37,276 bases of DNA from Mycobacteriaceae bacterium. Lineage in GTDB: Bacteria > Actinomycetota > Actinomycetes > Mycobacteriales > Mycobacteriaceae. This document shows, one piece after another, positions 1 through 8,346 of the stretch. The DNA lies in contig JAIENC010000316.1 of assembly GCA_019751635.1 (NCBI GenBank), positions 1 through 37,276 on the forward strand. Direction: 5' to 3'. The notes beneath the pieces are model-generated. The model did not search any database, had not been told where the DNA came from, and worked only from the letters and a program-made list of their open reading frames with translations. The position numbers were made by a program, and so were the translations under genes. Each line of letters starts with the position of its first letter. Position 1 is the first letter of the stretch.

Positions 1-1673
1 GTGGTCGGTGTATGTGATGGGTTGGTGAGCGGTGAGGGTTGAGGCGTTGAGGAGGAGTGGGATCGGGAGCTTGTGCTGGGGGGCCGTCCGCTTGGGGGTC
101 GTCCGGTGACGGGGGTGCCGGTGAGGGGTTGATCGAGGTTGTTCTCAGTGCCGGGCCCGCTGTCGGGGTGGTGGTGTTGGGTCGGGGCGGGTTGGTGGTT
201 GGGGTTGCGGGCGTGGTCGTAGGTTTGTTGGCCGCGTTGGTAGCCCTGGCGGCTGTGGTGGGTGAGTTCGGTGATGGTGTGGGTGAGTTCTTGTTGGGTG
301 TGGTCGCCGAGTTCGTGTTTGAGCCACCTGAACACGCCGATGGCGACTGCGGAGACGAGGGCGATCATGAATAGTCGGGCTAGTGGGTGGGTCATGCCGA
401 CTTGGTCGGCGTAGCCGCCGCGGGCGGCCATTTTGAGCACGATGAGTGCGGCGACGGAGGTGTAGGTGGTGTAGGCGAAGACCAGGGCGGCGTGTTTGAA
501 AAACAGTCGGATGCGGCGTGCGGCGCGGCGTCGTGGGTGTCCGTGGATCATGGCGGGGCCGGCGGCGATGACTGCGAGGATGGCGTTGACGAAGGCGGCG
601 CAGCACACCATGACGTAGCTGTAGGTGATGTAGCAGACGAAGATGGTGAAGATCAGGCCAAGCACTGCGAACACCAGGCCGAGGGCGAGGTTTGCTCCGC
701 CTAGGTGTTGGGCGAAGGTGAAGGCTTGTCCTGCTCCGCAGGTGGCCATGGCGTGGGCTGGGGCGGCGGGGTCGGCGGTGCGGATGGCGGCTGAGTAGGC
801 GTTGGCGCAGGTGCCGATGTCGTCGATTGGTGTGCCGAAGTTCATGAGTTGTAGTGGCATGCGCAGGGTGGCGTCGGTGATGAGGCTGGTGAGGTGGTCC
901 AGTTGTGCGGGGCTGCCGCCGGGGGTGATGGCGCCGTTGTTGGACAGTGCTTGGGCGACGGTGAATCCGAGGTTGCGGCCTTGGTTGAGCAGACCGTTTT
1001 CGCTGTACATCTCGGTGAGGGGGTCACGGGTTAACGCGATGCCGATGATGCCAATAGCGAAGGTGGACAGCATGATTGCTGCGCCGTAGCCTTTGCGGCC
1101 GTACCACAACGTGTGGTAGGCGCCCAGGGCTAGTCCTAGGACGAGGCAGCTGGGAAAGACCCAGAGTTCGGCTAGTAGGGCGCGGATGGTGTCAAACAGC
1201 GGCCGAAACCAGGTGGCCAGCCAGTACAGCCAGGTTGAGGACATGGCGAACCGCAGCAGCCACAATGCCAGGGTGATCATGAAGATGTAGCAGGCGGCTT
1301 GGGCTTGGAGCAGTTCTGTGACGGTTTGATGACTGACACCGGTGGTCACGGTGCTGGCTAGCCATTGGGCCCAGCTGGCCGGGTTGGCGGTAAGGCTAGG
1401 GCCGGCTTTGGTGATGGCTTCACTGGTGGAGACCACGGAGAGGTAGAGATCTCCGGCGGGTACACCGTGGCTGTCGGTGATGGCGGTCCAGTTCAACGCG
1501 CCGGCCAGGGTGGAGGCTAGTGCTGGGGGTGCGGCGAGGAGGGAGCAGAGGGTCAGTAGGTGTGTGATCGCCCAGAGGGTGAGGGTGCGGCGTAGGTGGG
1601 GTCGGGTGGCGAGTTGGTAGCCGAGGTATTCGGCGGCGCGCTGCCCGAAAGGTGTTGGGCTGCTGGTGGTCAT
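1..1673 (-). CDS. VirB6/TraL-like polytopic membrane protein of the transfer apparatus (partial, 3' end outside window)
   Basis: The frame starts at an ATG at 1673 and stays open to the window edge, giving 557 residues without the C-terminus. Hydrophobic stretches lie near residues 31-53, 127-143, 171-187, 198-214, 328-350, 352-371, 396-413 and 431-448. A hydrophilic tail rich in Pro, Ser, Thr and His follows from about residue 450. Its position directly after a VirB4-type ATPase and its many membrane segments fit the inner-membrane channel component of a Gram-positive type IV secretion system. The start codon overlaps the stop of the upstream ATPase gene (ATGA), so the two are probably translationally coupled. 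The VirB6-like role is inferred from topology and context; I recognise no catalytic motif. Confidence 0.75.
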   Translation of the reverse strand, partial: MTTSSPTPFGQRAAEYLGYQLATRPHLRRTLTLWAITHLLTLCSLLAAPPALASTLAGALNWTAITDSHGVPAGDLYLSVVSTSEAITKAGPSLTANPASWAQWLASTVTTGVSHQTVTELLQAQAACYIFMITLALWLLRFAMSSTWLYWLATWFRPLFDTIRALLAELWVFPSCLVLGLALGAYHTLWYGRKGYGAAIMLSTFAIGIIGIALTRDPLTEMYSENGLLNQGRNLGFTVAQALSNNGAITPGGSPAQLDHLTSLITDATLRMPLQLMNFGTPIDDIGTCANAYSAAIRTADPAAPAHAMATCGAGQAFTFAQHLGGANLALGLVFAVLGLIFTIFVCYITYSYVMVCCAAFVNAILAVIAAGPAMIHGHPRRRAARRIRLFFKHAALVFAYTTYTSVAALIVLKMAARGGYADQVGMTHPLARLFMIALVSAVAIGVFRWLKHELGDHTQQELTHTITELTHHSRQGYQRGQQTYDHARNPNHQPAPTQHHHPDSGPGTENNLDQPLTGTPVTGRPPSGRPPSTSSRSHSSSTPQPSPLTNPSHTPT

Positions 1674-4654
1674 GGCCGGTGTCCGGGGGTGGTGTCGTAG
1701 GCGTGGTGTAGGACGGTGTCGGGTTCGGTGGCCACCCAGATGGGGGATTTGCGGCGGAATTCGTCGACGAAGAATCCGTAGCCACGGCGTTCACCGCGGT
1801 TCGGTGTGTCGGCGGGTTCGTTGGTGTCGTCGAAGGCGGTAGGGTCGCGCATCTCGTGGCTGGTTGGTTGGGCGAGGAAGAATTCTTCGATTCCGTTGTC
1901 GTTATCGAGGTGTATTCCGATTTTGGTGGCGACTTGGCGTGCGAGGTCTTCGTTTTCAAACGGCATGATCAGTTGTTGGGTGATGAATTGGTCGCCCATG
2001 AGGGCGAGGTCGTGGATTGGGTCTTGGGTGATGATCAGCAGGCCGGTGTAGTGCTTGCGGGCGCGGCGGCTGATGAGGTGTGCGTCGTCGGCGCCGGCGC
2101 GGGAGTTCAGTAGGGCGGCGGCTTCTTCTAAGACGATGAGCCCGAAGCGTTGTTTGTTGGCGAAAAAGCTGATGCGGGCCAGCCGGACCAGCATGCCGTA
2201 GATGGCGACTGAGGCGCGTTTGCGATCTGAGAGCCGCTCATAGAGGTGCGGGGTGCTCATTTCCTCGGCGGTGGGCAGGTCGAGGCTGGCGGTGAGCCAG
2301 ATCGTGACGTCGAGAGTGTTCAGGTCGGGGGTGGGCAGGGCGGGGTCGAAGATGGCTTGGGTGAAGTCGTAGGTGGCCCAGGACTGCAGGGCGGCCAGGA
2401 TGGGGGCGAGGTCTTCGGCTAGGGCGGCGACGTGCGGCGGCCGGGTATCGCTGTTGGCGGGTGTTTGGATGGCGGCGATGTAGGTCATCAGGGTGGTGGT
2501 GCTGGTGATGCCTAAGTGTTGTCGGGCTTGTGGTTGCAAGATGGTGCGTAGCCGGCGCACGCCGGTGCTGCGGGGGTCTAGGCCCAGCATGGGCACCATG
2601 TAGTCGAGCCAGTAGGGGCCGGCGAGGTTGGTGGGGAAGGTACGCAGCGGGTCGCAGCTGAATTGGTTGCCGGCCATGTCGATGACGGCTTTGTTGGGGA
2701 CATCGGCTAGGGCGGTTTGCCATTCGGTTCCGGGGTCGACGATGAATGCTTGGGCGCCGCGCTGGATTTCGGCTCGGGTGATGCGTTTGGCGGCGTAGGA
2801 CTTGCCGTATCCCAGGGCGCCGCTGCAGACCAGGCAGGGGTTGCGGTTGCGGCGTGCGGTGCCGGGTAGGTCGAGCAGGACGGTGCTGTTGAGTGCGTTG
2901 TTTCTGGTGAATCCCAACAGGATTCCGGTGGTGTTGCCCACCATGGTGGAGGTGAAGGGGACAAATCGTGACCATTTTTTGGTGGTGGTGGGGTGGCTGA
3001 ATTGGTCGACGCCGGTCTTGTGGTTGGGGGTACCGGGGTTGAAGGCTGCCCACAGTCGGGTTTGGGCGCCGCGGTAGTAGCGGATGGCGATCTGGCCGGA
3101 TTGGGTGAGTTCTTCGCGGAGGCGTTTGACGCTGTAGTCCAGGGTGTGGGGATCGGGGGCGCCGACGGCGATGAGGAAGGCGGCATCGAGGGGTCGTTCG
3201 TCGATGTTGGCGGCGAGTTGGCGGTTGTATTCAGCGAGTTGGCGGGCGGTGCTGATGAGTTCGGTGTCGCCGTTGCGCACGTCGCGGCGTTGGGTGAATT
3301 GGTCGTCGATGTTTCCTTTGGCGCGGTCGTTGCGCACGAATTCCATTTCACGGCTTCGTGTTACGAGGTTGACGGCGAAGTCGAAAGTGGCGCCGGTGTC
3401 CAGATCGTCGAGGGCTTGAAGGAATTCTGAGCCGGGAAAGACGATGCCGGCTTTAGGCATGTCGACCACGGGCAGGATGGCTTGATAACTGTCTTGGTGA
3501 AGCCCGTCGGGGTTGGATACCCGCAGTGTTTTACCCCAGGACGGGATGCGGCGGATTCCCAGCAGCCAAGCCAACAACAGTGTGGCAGCTAAGACCGCGG
3601 TGGGCAGGGCCAAGGCTGGGATACCGGTGATGCCGGCGATCAGGGCGGTCAGGCCAAGCCCCGCAGCGCAGGTGCGTAAGGGGAGTATTCGTGCGCTGTG
3701 GTGTTGTTGGTCGCCGTCGTCGAAGACGGCCACGGGCAGCTCGTGTGCGTCGAGGCGCCCGATGGTGGTGTCGGGTCGGGGGAGTGGGTTGTTGAACACC
3801 CCGCGCCCGGTGTTGTGGCGCCAGAACCAGTCGATCATGTCGTGGTTGGCGGGTTGGGGGGCGAATTCTTCGGGCAGCGCGGTGATGATGTCGTGGGCCA
3901 AGCGTTGGTAGGCGCCCCAGGATTCGTCGGAATCTTTGTCGCGGCCGATAACCCAGTCCCGTAGCTTGGTGGCTTGGCCGACCGGGCTGTGCCCGGTGCG
4001 GCCGGCATCAACAGGGATAGCGAGCCAGTAGATGCGGGTGCGGGGATTGTGTTCGGCGATGACCGGCGCCATGTGTTGGCAAGCGGTGACCCACGGGTGG
4101 GCGTCGCGGTGGCCATGGAGCATGGCGCGCAGTAGCTGGCGTTGATTCTGCGGCACCGATAGCCCGTAAGCCCATGTTCCGGAGGGGATTTCGCGGGCTA
4201 ATGCTTGGTGGCGATCAGCAACCCCGACACGGCGTTTGGTGGATTGCAGGTAGTAGGGCAAGCCGCTGATCAGGTAGTGGGCGTAAACACCGTATGCGGA
4301 AAAGCTCAGGTTGCCGATGATGTGATCCGGTGGTGCCAGCAAGGGATGGTTGGTGCTGCAGGCTGGTGTTGGTCGCAGCATGTGCCACCCGTTACGCAGC
4401 CGAAAACCCAAGGTTGGTCGGCCGCGGGGGACCGCAGCGGCCACGCCCGCGGCTGCGGCGGTGATGAGCAGTCCGCAGAGTAAGACTGTCCGGGCATGCC
4501 CGGAATCGAGTGTGCTGATGGTGAGCGCGACGGTCACCGCGGCACCTGCGTAGAGGCTGATGGCTACCCAGAGCCGTAGCGGTTTGTTGAACAAGATGTC
4601 GGTGTAGACGGGTGTGTCATGCACACCGTGGAAGATCTGCGCGGATTCGGTCAT
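1670..4654 (-). CDS. VirB4-type conjugation ATPase with VirB3/PrgI-like N-terminus (SCO6880-like)
   Basis: This 994-aa protein probably powers assembly of, or substrate transfer through, the conjugative type IV secretion channel at the membrane. The first ~75 residues contain DTPVYTDILFNKPLRLW and two hydrophobic segments, like the VirB3/PrgI part fused to VirB4 in actinobacterial SCO6880-type proteins. A second hydrophobic patch lies at about 326-366. The ATPase half has a Walker A motif GALGYGKS at 612-619 and a Walker B motif LIVLEEAAALL at about 839-849, followed by a conserved QDP (residues 877-879). It sits 21 bases downstream of a small membrane protein gene and overlaps the next gene by 4 bases. 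I see no strong ribosome binding site at this ATG, which suggests translation coupled to the upstream gene. Confidence 0.92.
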   Translation of the reverse strand: MTESAQIFHGVHDTPVYTDILFNKPLRLWVAISLYAGAAVTVALTISTLDSGHARTVLLCGLLITAAAAGVAAAVPRGRPTLGFRLRNGWHMLRPTPACSTNHPLLAPPDHIIGNLSFSAYGVYAHYLISGLPYYLQSTKRRVGVADRHQALAREIPSGTWAYGLSVPQNQRQLLRAMLHGHRDAHPWVTACQHMAPVIAEHNPRTRIYWLAIPVDAGRTGHSPVGQATKLRDWVIGRDKDSDESWGAYQRLAHDIITALPEEFAPQPANHDMIDWFWRHNTGRGVFNNPLPRPDTTIGRLDAHELPVAVFDDGDQQHHSARILPLRTCAAGLGLTALIAGITGIPALALPTAVLAATLLLAWLLGIRRIPSWGKTLRVSNPDGLHQDSYQAILPVVDMPKAGIVFPGSEFLQALDDLDTGATFDFAVNLVTRSREMEFVRNDRAKGNIDDQFTQRRDVRNGDTELISTARQLAEYNRQLAANIDERPLDAAFLIAVGAPDPHTLDYSVKRLREELTQSGQIAIRYYRGAQTRLWAAFNPGTPNHKTGVDQFSHPTTTKKWSRFVPFTSTMVGNTTGILLGFTRNNALNSTVLLDLPGTARRNRNPCLVCSGALGYGKSYAAKRITRAEIQRGAQAFIVDPGTEWQTALADVPNKAVIDMAGNQFSCDPLRTFPTNLAGPYWLDYMVPMLGLDPRSTGVRRLRTILQPQARQHLGITSTTTLMTYIAAIQTPANSDTRPPHVAALAEDLAPILAALQSWATYDFTQAIFDPALPTPDLNTLDVTIWLTASLDLPTAEEMSTPHLYERLSDRKRASVAIYGMLVRLARISFFANKQRFGLIVLEEAAALLNSRAGADDAHLISRRARKHYTGLLIITQDPIHDLALMGDQFITQQLIMPFENEDLARQVATKIGIHLDNDNGIEEFFLAQPTSHEMRDPTAFDDTNEPADTPNRGERRGYGFFVDEFRRKSPIWVATEPDTVLHHAYDTTPGHRP

Positions 4655-4675
4655 GTCGATGTGTGTGTTGGGGTG

Positions 4676-4963
4676 TTATTGGCTGAATTGGCCGGTGGTG
4701 ATACCGGTGCGGTCCACGGTGCGCTTGGCCGATGCGTAGATGGCGTAGCCCCCGCCGACCATCACCGCCACGATCACCCCGGTCAGTGCCCAGGCCACGG
4801 TAGAGCCGATCCGCCCGCTAAAAAACGCGCCCACCGCGCGCCCACCAGCGGCAAGCAGGATAAAGACCACTAAAACACCCACGCCGATCGTGTAGAGCGA
4901 TCGACTGCCCGCTACCAGGTCAGTAACGGCCAGCACTGTCGGAACAGATTCTGCGAAATACAT
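4676..4963 (-). CDS. Small two-helix membrane protein, pilin (VirB2)-like
   Basis: The gene encodes 95 residues. I chose the ATG at 4963 because GGAAAGG lies 7 bases upstream; an in-frame ATG eight codons further up lacks such a site. Two hydrophobic segments lie at about residues 25-42 and 55-76, joined by a short Gly/Arg loop, with short hydrophilic ends. The size, the two-helix layout and the position just upstream of the VirB4-type ATPase fit a VirB2-like pilin or a comparable small transfer-channel component. No sequence motif proves this, so the function is inferred from context. Confidence 0.7.
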   Translation of the reverse strand: MYFAESVPTVLAVTDLVAGSRSLYTIGVGVLVVFILLAAGGRAVGAFFSGRIGSTVAWALTGVIVAVMVGGGYAIYASAKRTVDRTGITTGQFSQ

Positions 4964-5036
4964 TGCGATTCCTTTCCATTGGTTCAAATTTGGAGAGTTG
5001 TTTGTCGAGGAAAGCGTGTTTTGGCTGGTCCCTGAG

Positions 5037-5960
5037 TTATCTGGGGGTGCCCGCAGCGGGGATGACGGGGATCAGCTCGGCGTCGACCGCCAGCAGGGGT
5101 GCGTAGTCCAGGCCCGATACGTTCCATCGGCCGCTGGTGACGGTCAACACGATGGGATAGTTCAGCTGGAGCGGGGCGAACTGGCTGGTGAGAGCGTTAA
5201 CGGTGGCCAGGACGTGCAGGGTTGTGCCGTCGGCGGGCACGCTGTGATCGGGGGTGGTGTGGTTGGCCAGTAGTTGGGTCAGGTGTGCGGATCGGTAGTC
5301 GGCGGCGGGCAACAATCCGGAGTCGGTGGTGACGTAGCGTTCCAGCCCGCCCGCGCCGGTGAGGTAGCTGGTGATGAACCCGGCGACCGTGACGAAGGCG
5401 GGGCAGGTATCGGCCAGGGTGGTGGGGTAGGCCAGGGGAGCGTCCGCGCCGGCACCGGGGCCGTTAATGCGGGCCGGTAGTGCGCTGGCCCGCAATCCGT
5501 AGTTGCTGTAGAGGACGGGGAGCCGGTAGTAGGCGGTATGGGCGGCCGCGGTCGGGAAGGGCCGCTCGGCCACGGAGATGACGACACTCCATTGCTGGGT
5601 GGCTCCGGTGTCGGTGACCAGGGTGACTGCCGAGACCGCCGGGGAACTGACCACGGCGGCCGCGGTGGTGGCCAGCCGGATCGGGTCATGCAGCGACCAG
5701 CAGTCGTGCAGTGCCTGCTGGTCGAATTGGGTGGCGGTCAGCCAGCGTGTCACACAGTCTTGGGCGTAAGAGCCGATCAGGGCGGTGCGGTTGACGGTGC
5801 TGCGTGCCGGCCCGACGATATCGATCGGGGTGTGGAACAACCAGCCCCAGACGGTGGTGATGGCGATGACACTGCAGGAGGCCAGGCCGACGACCAGTGC
5901 GGTGCGGCGAGCGAGATTGCCGGTGCCGTCGAGGCGTTTGCGCCAGGTGTTGGTCAACAT
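5037..5960 (-). CDS. TcpC/VirB8-like conjugal transfer protein
   Basis: This 307-aa protein has a short basic cytoplasmic N-terminus, one membrane helix at about residues 20-42 and a long extracytoplasmic part. The latter contains two similar-sized segments (about 55-165 and 185-300), as in TcpC proteins of Gram-positive conjugation systems, whose tandem NTF2-like folds resemble VirB8. Features such as the TALIGSYAQDCVTRWL segment and the final WNVSGLDYAPL segment are of the kind seen in actinobacterial conjugal proteins. It would act as a scaffold of the secretion channel. It is 14 bases downstream of the preceding gene and clearly in the same operon. The family call rests on topology, length and context. 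Confidence 0.75.
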   Translation of the reverse strand: MLTNTWRKRLDGTGNLARRTALVVGLASCSVIAITTVWGWLFHTPIDIVGPARSTVNRTALIGSYAQDCVTRWLTATQFDQQALHDCWSLHDPIRLATTAAAVVSSPAVSAVTLVTDTGATQQWSVVISVAERPFPTAAAHTAYYRLPVLYSNYGLRASALPARINGPGAGADAPLAYPTTLADTCPAFVTVAGFITSYLTGAGGLERYVTTDSGLLPAADYRSAHLTQLLANHTTPDHSVPADGTTLHVLATVNALTSQFAPLQLNYPIVLTVTSGRWNVSGLDYAPLLAVDAELIPVIPAAGTPR

Positions 5961-5974
5961 GACAGGGGCTGCCT

Positions 5975-7024
5975 TTACTGGGGTGGGTGGCCGAAGATTT
6001 TGATCGTCGACACCGCAAAGGTGTTGTCGGCGGGGTCGGTTTGGCTCTGATCAGCGGGCGGTACGGGTGCTACGGCAGTGGGGTTAGTGAGTGCGGGCTG
6101 CACTGGGGTGGGAAGCGGGCCTAGGACATCGCCGAACAAGCCGCCCGGTGCCGAGGTGGGGTTGGTGGGTGTAACGTCGGCGGGGGCGCGGGCGGTTTCC
6201 TGAACGAGCATGATGATGCGGGACGCCAGCACACCGCGACCGGGCATGGTCTTGATGGCTGGGCCGTGCACACTGCCGGTGTCCTGAGGCACCACCGTGG
6301 GCGGGCTGTCGTTGAAACTCCACTGCACTCGGGTCGGCACCCGATGTTGTGGCCACTGATCAGTGCCGGAAGCATCAGCGCCCACCCAGCCGGCAGTGAT
6401 AGCGACAGCGGCGATGACCATGCTGCGACCGAGATCCAACACGAGGTATTGGCCGATGGTGCCCCCATGCACGCAGACCCAGGCTTGGGTGGAGTCAGGA
6501 CCAGCGACCGATTGGGCGGCACTGGAACCGGCCAGGCATCCGACCGAGGTGGCCGTGTACGGGATAGGGGAGTCCTGAGCGTCGAGGGTCGTGCCGCTGG
6601 TTGTGGGCGCGGCGATCACACTGACCTGGTTAGCGGACCCAACAACATGGTCCTGTGCCGCGGTGCCGGTGCCGCCGTGCATAACTGCCAGTACGCCGCT
6701 CACCACCAGAGCGGCCACGACGGTTGCGGCGGCGAACCCGAGCGCAAGGGTCTTGTTGTAGCGCACCGGCCCAGCAGCGGAGCCGGCGTCTTCAATTTCA
6801 ATGGGGCCGTCCTGATTGCTGACCACATCAGCCGGGCCGCTACCGGTCTTGATGTCGTGGCGAGCGAGATCGATGGGTTCGCTTCTGTTGTGGGTTTCTT
6901 GTTCGTCAAGCCCGGCGACGTTGCATGCCGGGGCGTCGTCGCAGCCACCGCTCGGGGTGTCTCGGTCGAGGTCGGCCAGCCATTCTTGGGTGTCAGCCCA
7001 GATGCGGGGTGGTTCGGTCACCAT
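5975..7024 (-). CDS. Membrane-anchored transfer protein with discoidin (F5/8 C)-like extracytoplasmic domain
   Basis: This 349-aa protein has an acidic cytoplasmic N-terminus of about 90 residues, one membrane helix at about 92-116 and an outer domain. From about residue 165 to 290 the outer domain shows features of a discoidin-like sugar-binding fold: GQYLVLDLG, then a hydrophobic strand ending in TAGW, a linker with R-V-Q-W, and a late strand ASRIIMLVQET. A Pro/Thr-rich tail of about 50 residues ends in STIKIFGH. Such a domain could contact cell-wall glycans near the channel. The ATG at 7024 follows AAGGAGG. It overlaps the end of a 52-aa upstream gene by 7 bases. Domain assignment is by eye and would need a profile search. 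Confidence 0.65.
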   Translation of the reverse strand: MVTEPPRIWADTQEWLADLDRDTPSGGCDDAPACNVAGLDEQETHNRSEPIDLARHDIKTGSGPADVVSNQDGPIEIEDAGSAAGPVRYNKTLALGFAAATVVAALVVSGVLAVMHGGTGTAAQDHVVGSANQVSVIAAPTTSGTTLDAQDSPIPYTATSVGCLAGSSAAQSVAGPDSTQAWVCVHGGTIGQYLVLDLGRSMVIAAVAITAGWVGADASGTDQWPQHRVPTRVQWSFNDSPPTVVPQDTGSVHGPAIKTMPGRGVLASRIIMLVQETARAPADVTPTNPTSAPGGLFGDVLGPLPTPVQPALTNPTAVAPVPPADQSQTDPADNTFAVSTIKIFGHPPQ

Positions 7025-7176
7025 CCTGGCCTCCTTGCACGCTGAACACCACTGTCATCGTCACGTTCAGCAACGTGGTAGCAGCCATGTGATTTGACGA
7101 TGAACATCGCGAATGTCGAGCCGATAAATGCGCATACCACGGCACTAGCGAAAGCTGATCCGATAATCATGTGCAT
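7018..7176 (-). CDS. 52-aa single-helix membrane peptide, first gene of the transfer operon
   Basis: A short gene encoding 52 residues, with one hydrophobic segment at about residues 4-27 and a hydrophilic, acidic-then-basic tail. The ATG at 7176 is preceded by AAAAGGAG, 7 bases upstream, one of the best ribosome binding sites in the region. A second in-frame ATG follows two codons later. Its stop codon lies inside the start of the next gene, with a 7-base overlap. It is therefore probably the true first cistron of the minus-strand transfer operon, facing the HTH gene across 90 bases. Its function is unknown; it could be a small channel subunit. Confidence 0.6.
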   Translation of the reverse strand: MHMIIGSAFASAVVCAFIGSTFAMFIVKSHGCYHVAERDDDSGVQRARRPGW

Positions 7177-7212
7177 GCGCAGACTCCTTTTCTTTGGTTA
7201 GCGTAAAGGGCG

Positions 7213-7230
7213 GTGGAACAGATATTCCAC
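7213..7230. promoter_or_regulatory. Palindromic operator candidate in the divergent transfer promoter region
   Basis: GTGGAA (7213-7218) and TTCCAC (7225-7230) form a perfect 6-base inverted repeat with a 6-base spacer. It sits in the middle of the 90 bases between the two divergent transfer operons, next to the gene for an HTH protein. That placement suits a site through which the HTH protein controls both arms. Nothing else obvious lies in this interval. Confidence 0.5.
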
Positions 7231-7266
7231 GGCCGTCGAGAAATATCGTGACAGGTTGTTACCGTC

Positions 7267-7707
7267 ATGGATGTGAACGTATTACCGGTAGACGGGATCG
7301 CGCGCTTGTTCTTTTTCCTAGAGGATCGTTTAGCGCAGCTGCATTGGACCCGTGAAGACCTGGCTAGGGCGGGTGGTCCGTCGCCGTCGACACTGTATAA
7401 AGCCGGCCGGCGTGAAGCCGGTTTGTCGGCGCGCACGTTAGCGCGTCTGGATTATGCGCTGGGTTGGCAGGAAGGGTCCGCCCAACGAGTCCTGGCCGGC
7501 CAAAGCCCGACGATACGGGTATCTGAGCAGGTCAACTCGTGTTCATCGCAGGTAGATGCGGCGCTGCGAGACGCCGAATGCGCCGGGATTTCGCAGTGCG
7601 CGGCCCAGTTAAAGAACTTTCTGTTGGACGTCGCACAACGCCTGGACGACTTTTATGCTGAGTCGACACCGACCAGGGAGGTCATCGCTGATGCCGGTTC
7701 CTGCTGA
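7267..7707 (+). CDS. HTH transcriptional regulator, probable regulator of transfer genes
   Basis: This 146-aa protein has a helix-turn-helix-like region at about residues 26-68 (WTREDLARAGGPSPSTLYK, then a recognition-type stretch GLSARTLARLDYALGW). It resembles XRE-type domains found in many mycobacterial plasmid regulators. The remaining ~75 residues are helical and probably mediate oligomerisation. It begins the plus-strand arm opposite the secretion operon, and a palindrome lies 37 bases upstream, so auto-control and control of both operons are likely. The last 17 bases overlap the next gene. The start is uncertain because no strong ribosome binding site precedes the ATG. Confidence 0.7.
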   Translation: MDVNVLPVDGIARLFFFLEDRLAQLHWTREDLARAGGPSPSTLYKAGRREAGLSARTLARLDYALGWQEGSAQRVLAGQSPTIRVSEQVNSCSSQVDAALRDAECAGISQCAAQLKNFLLDVAQRLDDFYAESTPTREVIADAGSC

Positions 7708-8344
7708 CAGGTTCGACGAGATCCGCCGCAAGTGGATCGCCCGTCACCAACATACTTTCATATTCCAAAAAAGACGCTCAGAATTATTGGCCTGTCAAAT
7801 ACGAAACCGTGACACCGACAACACCGGAGCGCGAGTTGATCCAGCCGATGATGATGTTATTCATCCATGGTATATGCGGCCGGTAAAAACTCCCTATGCA
7901 ATGCTGGACTGGACCATTTTTATGACAGTGGGGACGCTGGCTCCACTGGGATGGCCGGCCGGCAAAGCGCTATCAAAAATCGTGATCCAGCTAATCCCTA
8001 ACGAACTACGCTCCTACCCGATCGCAGCGTTCATGTGGTCAGCATTCATCATCGGCGCTCCGATGCCACTGATATATGAGCCCGGCGATTCCCTGCTCTC
8101 GGCGGTCGGCATCCCATGGCTGCTAGCCCAAATCCCCGCCACACTGCTGACCGCAGGCATCTACGGCATCGCGGAAGGATGGCTCGCCGTCGACGGGGCA
8201 CGAGACTGGTGGCCCATGCGACCACCCGAGGCGATCAACGACATCGACTTCGGATTCGCGATCGACGACCTCACCGGTCCCGGGGTGTTCCCCACCCGCC
8301 ACGACGACCCGCCCGGTGACCCGAGCCCCATCAGAAGGTCATAG
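7691..8344 (+). CDS. Membrane protein of unknown function, in operon with the coupling protein
   Basis: This 217-aa protein begins at the ATG at 7691, which has AGGGAGG 7 bases upstream; an in-frame upstream ATG at 7655 lies deep in the preceding gene. About 65 hydrophilic residues come first, followed by hydrophobic segments at about 70-90, 109-129 and 140-160 and a hydrophilic C-terminus. The N-terminal hydrophilic part plus membrane helices, and the 2-base gap to the coupling-protein gene, suggest that it supplies the membrane anchor the short coupling protein lacks. That pairing is my inference; I do not recognise a named family. Confidence 0.6.
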   Translation: MPVPADRFDEIRRKWIARHQHTFIFQKRRSELLACQIRNRDTDNTGARVDPADDDVIHPWYMRPVKTPYAMLDWTIFMTVGTLAPLGWPAGKALSKIVIQLIPNELRSYPIAAFMWSAFIIGAPMPLIYEPGDSLLSAVGIPWLLAQIPATLLTAGIYGIAEGWLAVDGARDWWPMRPPEAINDIDFGFAIDDLTGPGVFPTRHDDPPGDPSPIRRS

Positions 8345-8346
8345 CG